From the NCBI RefSeq assembly GCF_037392515.1, contig NC_090291.1:38525001-38589000 (forward strand): DNA of 64,000 bases. Direction: 5' to 3'. Below are positions 57,342 to 64,000 of this stretch, piece after piece. The notes below the pieces were generated by a model. It made no database searches and was not told where the DNA came from. It saw nothing but the letters and a program-made list of their open reading frames with translations. This DNA is from Haliotis asinina. Lineage: Eukaryota > Mollusca > Gastropoda > Lepetellida > Haliotidae. The position numbers and the translations under genes are program-made. How positions within the stretch are numbered: position 1 is the stretch's first letter; every line of letters starts with the position of its first letter.

Positions 57342-60300
57342 GTAAGTCATTTTTCACTTTACTTGCCGAACGTTTTGTCATCAGTGATTTCCATCGGTCC
57401 ATTCATGTATAATATTGACAGTTATTTTGCTCTTTACATCAGAAGAACCATGTTTCTTTGGACAATGCAGATGGGGTATTCATTTGCCCCAACATTTCGT
57501 ATATACCTGAACTTTATCCATGTTTCTGCTCTCTACAAGTTTCATCATAAAGTCAACAGCTCTTATATATGCTGAGTCAAATAAAAAACGAATGTTTGAC
57601 AATAACACAACCCTGACCTGTTTGTTCCAACACCCTCACAATATTTACGCTTAGACTTGACTAAGACTGCTTAATTGGGTACGAGCTGAAAATGGCTTCG
57701 GACATATATCCATACAACTATAACTTTAAATGATTGAGTGAGTTAATATTTAACGTCACATAGGCAATATTTCGTGACGGGAACACAACACTGGAATGGA
57801 ATATAGGTCTATTATGTATAAAAACCTGTCGACAAAGGACAGTAAAACAATTAGAGTATCACAGAAAAGAATGTAAAACTAGTACTTATACCTAAAACAG
57901 TTTATCTGGACAAAACAATATACAAATGGGCTATAGATTGCCAACAACTGGAGGTAGATCGCCATACTAGGGACCATGGGGACTTACAATACCTTTCCTA
58001 CCTGCATGGACCCTAGCTGGATTTACATCATCCCTTCAGCTGTTAGCAATTTGGACACATCTAGCCAAAAATATAAACACACATACGCTACGATTAAGAA
58101 CAGTGGAAAGCTTAAATTTACTGTGAATGTTTTTGGACTTATGTACCCTCTCAGGAGGACAATAATTTTACAATGCTTCAACCCCCTTTGAGGGTACAGC
58201 CACTAACAATTCAAGTTACTAATCTTAGTACTAAACTACCAGTAATTAAAATGCTACTATCTACTGAACATAATAATCAAAATTCAGTTATGAAATCGAT
58301 ATCTTTTAAAAAACTAATAATTAAATAAGAACTAACTGTGTTTTTAAGTGTTTTTAAGTGTTTTTACATTGAAATATTTATCCCTTATGGTGGAGAATTC
58401 AACACAATCAAGCAGGATATGCTTGACCGTGGTTCTCTCATCACAAGCGATGCAAGACGGAGGATGTTCACCTTTCAACAGGTATGCATGAGTATACCTT
58501 GTATGACCAATACGACATCATACGACATGATGACCTTTTCAAATCTGGACTGACAATCCAAGTGGGTATAACCAATGTAAGGTTTATTTCATGTAATTTA
58601 TTGATACCCACTTGGGTGTCCCACTTCTTTTGCATCAGATCACGGATATAAGATCTAATAGCAGTTTTATAGTCTGAATACGGAATAAGAAGTGGAGTCA
58701 CATACTTGCTGAGTGCTGCCTTGGCAGCAAGATCAGCCAGTGTATTCCCTGAAATGCCTACGTGGCTGGGTAACCAACAGAAGCGGATGTTGTATTGGCC
58801 AGTAGCAAGATCATTATACATTTCAATAATTTCAATTAAAAGACAAATGCTTAATAGCCTGAAGGCAAGAAGGAGAGCCTGAATAGATTATATACTGTTT
58901 TTGTTTAGGGTGTCTTTGAATATATTTAAGAGCCGTTAATATGGCGTTTGCTGCAGCTGTAAAAATAGAGCTGTTGTCTGGAATTCTAGATGATGATGTT
59001 CTGGATCAAATGGCAGTGGCACAAGCTACTTCACCACCGTCCTTGGAACCATCTGTAAATAAGGGTTTGTAATTGCTATATTTAGTTTTTAATTCATTAT
59101 ATTCTTGTTTATATTGTAATTCATTAGTTTCTGATTTTTTAAATGCAGTTAATGTTAAGTCCACTTGTGGCCTAACCAATTGCCAAGGAGGAGAAGAAAG
59201 AAGACGGGAAGGAGCTACATTATTCAGCTCAATGCCGGTAGCAAAAACAAGCGGTTGTATTCTTAAACAGAGTGGCGGAACAAGAGAAGATTTCTTGTTG
59301 TATATATCCTCATACAGAGGATTGAAAACACAGTCACACGCAGGGTTTGACTCACTGGAATATAATTTTATATGTCGCTGCTCAAGAGATGGTTCATCAG
59401 CTTCGACGTACAGGCTCTAAATTGGTGAAGTTCGAAAGGAGCCAAGACAAAGTCCTAGACCTTGATGACGGACAGAATCTAATAGTTTCTATTAGAAAGT
59501 GATCTATATAGGTGTAGAAGGGTAGTTTGATCCGCTCCCCACTTTGAGTTAGAAACATCTTTCAGTAAATCAAGTGCTTTCAGGTAGTTAGTTTTTAGAG
59601 ATTTGATATGCGGAAGAAAAGGTAAATGTGAATCGAAAATCAGACCTAAGAACTTGGCCTCCTTGACAACTTTGATGGGAGTCCCATTTAAAGGCAGTTC
59701 TGGTTCCTTATGTGGTTTATACTTACGACAGAAATGTATGCAATTAGTTTTTGATTTAGAGAATTTAAAGCCGTTTTCAAGACACCATTTATTTATTTTA
59801 TTTAAACACAACTGCAGTTGCCGTTCAACAGTATGCATATTCTTTCTGCGACAGGAAATATCAAAATCATCCACAAAAAAGTGATCCGTCAATTGAATCG
59901 TTTAAAACCTTGGATAAACAGTTGATCTTAATACTAAATAAGGTGACAGACACAATACTCTCTTGTAGAACACCCTGATCCTGGCTGTAACGATCAGAGA
60001 GGGTAGAACACACTAGTACTCGGACTTGAAATTGCCTGCCTTTTAAAAACTGTGACACAAAAAGAGGTAAACGACCCCTTAAACCAAAATCATGTAAATC
60101 CTTTAAAATACCATGCTTCCAGGTAGTATCATATGCCTTTCCAAGATCAAAGAAAATCGATACTGCCTGTTTTACTATTTACTATTGCATTTTTGACAAA
60201 TTCTAAACGTACCAAATGGTCAATGGTACTACGGTTTTTCCTGAAACCACATTGAATATTTGTGACAAGGTTATTAGTTTCAAGATACCGTGTTAATCGA

Positions 60301-62805
60301 TTGTTTACCATTCGTTCCATGGTTTTATAACACAACTCGTTAAAGAGATCGGTCTGTAATTAGATGGATCTGTATGATCCCTGTCAGGTTTTGGAGTGGG
60401 GACTACAAAGGCATTACTCCAGGAAGTTGGGATATTCCCTGAAGTCCATATTGATTCAAAAAATTTAGAAGTGTTTCCAAACATGGTTCCGGTAAGTTTT
60501 TCAAGAGCTGATAGTGTATGTTATCGCACCTGTTGCTGTATCGTGAGCTTGCTCAAGGGCAGTGTGTAGTTCATCTAATGAGAATAATCTATTATAGTCT
60601 TCACCATTTTCCGAGTTAAAATTGATTCTCTTCTTCTCCTGGTGTTTCTGGTATCGTTGTAATTTGATGAAGAAGAATGTTTAGCGAGAGTTTCGCAAAG
60701 CTTACTGGCAATATCAGACTTATCAGTTAATAAATTATTACCATCCTTGAGATGGTGGACAGAAGATCTGGAACCTTTGCCCTTAATTCTTTTAATCATA
60801 TTCCACACCTTTGTCATAGATGTACGGGAATTAATTTTGGAAACATAATTTCTCCAAGACTGATGCCTATTCTGTTTAAAAGTGCGTCGAGCCTTGACAT
60901 TTAAAATTTTCACTTTATCTAAATTATAAACTGTAGGATGGCGGCGAAAATACTTTTCCGCATTCTTCCTATCCTTTCTGGCCTGTTTACAGTCATTAGG
61001 AAACGAATATGTGGAGTTGCAGAAGACTTTGGTATAGTTTGGTCAGCAATGTCATTGATTATGTCTGAAAACAGCTGTCTATGGTCTTCGATATTAACAA
61101 AAACGTCAGCTTTTAAGTGATCAGTGCAAGGTGTTTTATATAATGACCAGTCGGACTTGGTGAAGTTTCGTCTGGATAAAGGTGGATCATCCTCAGGGGT
61201 AATGTTTTCGAGAATGGTGGGACAGTGATCACTCCCACATAGGTCATCATGGACCTCCCATTCAAACTCATTACATAAATTAGAATCAGCAAATGATATA
61301 TCCAGGAACCAATATGTTCCCGTAGCTGGATGTAAATAAGTGGCTGAATCATCATTAAAAATACATAAATTATTATCGGATATAAAATCATCAATGATTT
61401 TACCTTTAGTATTTGTGTTGACACTTCCCCAAAGTGGGTTGTGTTCGTTAAGATCGCCCATGATGAGACATGGCTCCGGAAGTTGATCATATATATTTTG
61501 AAGGTCTGATTGTTGAATATTTGAAGAGGGAGGTATATGCAAGCTGCACAAGGTCAGCGCGATGTGACAGATCCCCACATATATTTCTTTTCGGTTATAG
61601 TCGTGTCAACGAGTTTGTCATGGTTTATCATTACAATAATCTACAGTTGGATAGCGTACAAAATTATGTTTCTCTCTGACGAGAGACAAGAGTTTTGATC
61701 TATGCATTTTAAATATAATACAAGTATTCTTCAAACAGGAAAATACACTTGCTGAGGCATGTGAAATTTGCGTAAAAAGAAAAAAAAATATCAACAAAAT
61801 AGCATAAAGCAATTAACATACTGTGATTAAGTATTTAACAACACATACAACACACACGGAATAAAATCGTTTTCATATTTCCCTGCCCTGCAACGCTCCC
61901 ACAGTCATGCCACCCTTTCATATCTTTACAAATCTTATGCATGCTAAGATTGATTGTAACTAAGATTGCTCTGTGCAAGCAGGCCCAGGTCTGGTATCAC
62001 TCCATTCTAATGAGGAGTACACATCAGGGAAGGAAAATTAAGTACCAGATATAATCAGTCTTGCTTCAAATCTGATAAGATGTTATGACTAATGCCTGAG
62101 TATATTCCAGGAGGTTTGCCAAATTGTCCAGAGCTTCTTGCAGTGCTTCACAGGATGAAGGAAGGGAAAAGTCTTCATATTCTAGTCCTTCTGTGTGGGA
62201 AGAGGAAGTAGTGTAGTCAGTACAGAACCTTTATAATCGCAATTAACTTAAGTCATATTTCACTCAACAGTGCCACATTTGCAATTTCTGTGTTATATTT
62301 CTAGGCTCTCATTGGTCCTTGTGCTGTGGTCTCTTGTCCTTCGGCCAACAGCTGTCATGTAGATCGACATGGACGTGCAACATGTGTTCCAGGTACAGAC
62401 ACATTTTGTGTAAACTCTACAAAACTCCCAAATCCAAGTGACATGCTGCGATTGTTCACACTTTTCATAAGCGGTAAGCAAAATACAACAGCATCATTAA
62501 ACCTCAGTGGTAGATTAATTTGAATATGTTTGAGTTTTAGAGACCAAACAAAAGAACATTTTCCAATCAGCTGACAAAAGTCTACAGGTGACAAAAATTC
62601 TTCAGAATTCACAGGCTGTGGACATCCTCCTCATGTGCCCTTTGCCAGCGTGACTTATGATGGACATTACATGGGGGCCGTGGCAACATATGCGTGTGAG
62701 AAAGATTACACTGCCTGCCATCAGGGAAACACCAGTGTCTGTCAAGCCTCTGGAGAGTGGGAGAATGTCACTAGTCATTGCTGCAAGTTCAGATGGAGGA
62801 ACACT
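57033..62805 (+). CDS. Inverted paralogue of the mosaic lectin gene, first three coding exons, continues right
   Basis: Exons 57033-57341 (103 codons: signal peptide and PAN/Apple-like domain), 62305-62392 (EGF-like) and 62606-62805 (sushi/CCP). Phases and lengths equal those of the minus-strand gene except two fewer codons in exon 1. Exon 1 protein is highly similar (KYMEHQVFRKFGSPSLYEC shared), and the first ~270 bp of intron 1 also aligns to 42830-43088, so it arose by genomic duplication with inversion. Intron 1 holds a 3.9-kb LINE. No galectin exon is seen up to 64000. Confidence 0.88.
57734..61620 (-). mobile_element. Longest LINE copy: endonuclease, reverse transcriptase, RNase H, 3' UTR; 5' truncated
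   Basis: On the minus strand: APE endonuclease with MGDLNEHNPLWGS and GSDHCP (61578-60919), a linker, RT with a YRPIS-type start near 60350, KTMERMVNNRL, TNIQCGFRKNRSTIDHL and a DDFDIS variant of the YADD region (59892-59479), RNase H with SHVGISGNTLADLAAKAAL (58821-58468), then the 3' UTR to the GAGTGAGTTAATATTTAACG end at 57734. Endonuclease-RT-RNase H order places it in the I/Jockey-type group. ORF1 and the endonuclease start are missing and several frame breaks exist, so it is inactive. Confidence 0.93.
61621..61990. other. Lectin intron, no feature recognised
   Basis: AT-rich intron between the LINE and the inverted-repeat arm. Confidence 0.5.
61991..62327. repeat. Right arm of an inverted duplication with 55242-55577
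   Basis: About 335 bp nearly identical in inverse orientation to 55242-55577, starting TCTGGTATCACTCCATTCTA and running into the EGF exon. Confidence 0.93.
62305..62392 (+). CDS. Lectin paralogue exon 2: EGF-like Cys module
   Basis: An 88-nt exon from TTTCTAG to GTACAG. It encodes GPCAVVSCPSANSCHVDRHG then RATCVP, the same length and phase as 40346-40433. Confidence 0.9.
62606..62805 (+). CDS. Lectin paralogue exon 3: sushi/CCP domain
   Basis: A 200-nt exon from CTTCAG to GTGAGT. It encodes GCGHPPHVP, YDGHYMGAVATYACEKDY, CQASGEWENVTSHC and KFRWRNT; Cys and Trp positions fit a CCP domain. Confidence 0.91.
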
Positions 62806-63630
62806 GTGAGTATGATGTCCCAGTTCCTCATTTTCCATCTTAATCGAAAGAGGAGATCAAGGTTAAGATTACCTAATGAGATCTTCGTGGAAGTACATGA
62901 TCTCCACGTGAGCGTTCTTTAGTGAGGAATGTTCCACTCATTATGGCTTATGGCCACTACACTGATGGGATTACGAATTAGAAACTCTCATGTACTTCAG
63001 AATAATATGTTTCATGTAAAGTGTAATTTGCCAAAAAATCAAACATGTTAGTCATCTTCTGGAATGGTACATTGCACAAGACTGATTTTGCAGGAATACT
63101 CACACTCCAACCAAAATCACAGAAATAAGAACTGTTGTACATGGCATTGTTTTACGAGTAAAACAGCTTATAAAATATGGATATAAAGCACCATGAGCCA
63201 TTTGTTTAAGGCTGACACACCCATCGGTAAAATTCCTACTACTCATTTTCTACTCCCGCTACAGGGGGCACTTCTTTCGTGGTAGGGCAGGGCATCTTCC
63301 ACACTGACTCTCTCGTCCTCCTTCCGTATCTATCTGCCTATCTGATCTTCAGAACTTGTATGATCAAATCCCAAAGAACTGCAAAATCACTTTCCCTCTG
63401 TTGTTAGGAATATATAGCCCTTTTTTGTATTGTATTGTCACCTATAGTTTTAGTGTTAATTATAACTTTGGAATTGAAACCTGTGATAAGCTAGTTGTTT
63501 TACTGCCTTTGGCTGAGAGTTCCTTTCCGATATGATTTACCTTTATTTATTGTCAAAACATAACTTGTTTGCAGTCACGATATTGCTGACATATTGCTGA
63601 TGTGACATAATCGTCTTATATTTTAAACAA
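62806..63630. other. Lectin intron 3, no feature recognised
   Basis: No galectin exon found; the next exon is presumably beyond the window. Confidence 0.5.
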
Positions 63631-63634
63631 GTTT

Positions 63635-64000
63635 GAATGGTCCGTCACCGATGACCTTTGTGCAAGTGACCACTTCCTAAGAATTCTTAACCCTATCAAT
63701 CTCGCGGATGAACCACCTTAAACAAGGGCTAATTATTCCAAACCCTATTGTCTGAAAATTTTCAGACAATTTCAGGAATATTCCTGATCTCATGGAACTA
63801 ATGTCAGACGTCTTAAATGTCATTCGAGACAAAACCATTTGCAAATCTTCTCCAAACTTAACAGAGCAAACCATGGTTTGCAAACAATCTAGCAAAAATA
63901 GGAAGCAGACTGGAAAATATTTTCGACAACATACTACAATGCCAGGGCAAATAAACGCAAGTCATGGAGGAAATACGTAATCACAGTCACCTCCTGCATA
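63635..64000 (+). mobile_element. LINE fragment in plus orientation: endonuclease end and linker
   Basis: The plus strand reads DDLCASDHFLRIL and DEPP (compare DDLCGSDHCPTIL in the long copy) and later SWRKYV (compare SWRNYV), with many breaks. It runs off the window end. Confidence 0.78.

Noticed and set aside
1-64000. LTR retroelement or other virus-like copy
   Set aside because: No paired long terminal repeats, capsid, protease, integrase or envelope pattern was noticed; all reverse transcriptase pieces fit non-LTR LINEs.

Overview
The window looks like nuclear DNA of a marine gastropod, most likely an abalone (Haliotis) or close vetigastropod. The grounds are intron-rich genes with canonical splice sites, about 40% GC by eye, and many copies of a tRNA-derived SINE and a LINE whose consensus I associate with abalone genomes. 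No prokaryotic feature, LTR element or virus copy was recognised. Almost all open frames longer than 60 codons are chance or lie in repeats; the real genes were found as short exons with matching splice phases.

Bases 358-20607 hold most of one minus-strand gene for a MATE-type multidrug/toxin extrusion transporter (SLC47A family). Ten exons with fully consistent phases, plus a candidate first exon, cover transmembrane segment 1 through the RIGN motif; the C-terminal exons lie left of base 1. One intron carries a 4.77-kb satellite of 77 near-identical 62-bp units (2421-7187). In another place a 72-bp minisatellite of 14 copies (9084-10086) was built from the 3' end of a coding exon together with its GTAAGT splice donor, leaving 14 tandem donors beside one exon. 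SINEs, a decayed Tc1 fragment and hairpin elements fill the remaining introns.

Bases 20600-31700 are intergenic: a Tc1/mariner copy split by a LINE with a visible target-site duplication, a 30-bp tandem repeat open in several frames, a foldback-family copy, a degenerate 42-bp repeat, a run of 36 C, and LINE pieces.

Bases 31700-64000 hold a cluster of related secreted lectin genes. A minus-strand gene at 37356-43403 encodes signal peptide, PAN/Apple-like domain, small Cys-rich EGF-like module, sushi/CCP domain and C-terminal galectin domain. An inverted paralogue on the plus strand (57033 to beyond 64000) has its first three coding exons in the window. A third copy keeps two intact galectin exons (53047-53579) and an EGF exon stub (to 55262) cut by a LINE; a fourth decayed galectin fragment lies at 31702-32065. 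Same-family LINE copies, nearly all minus strand, sit between and inside these genes. A 52-bp minisatellite (46804-47667) derives from a piece of the SINE. The SINE and the LINE share their last ~48 bp, as expected of a SINE that uses the LINE's reverse transcriptase.
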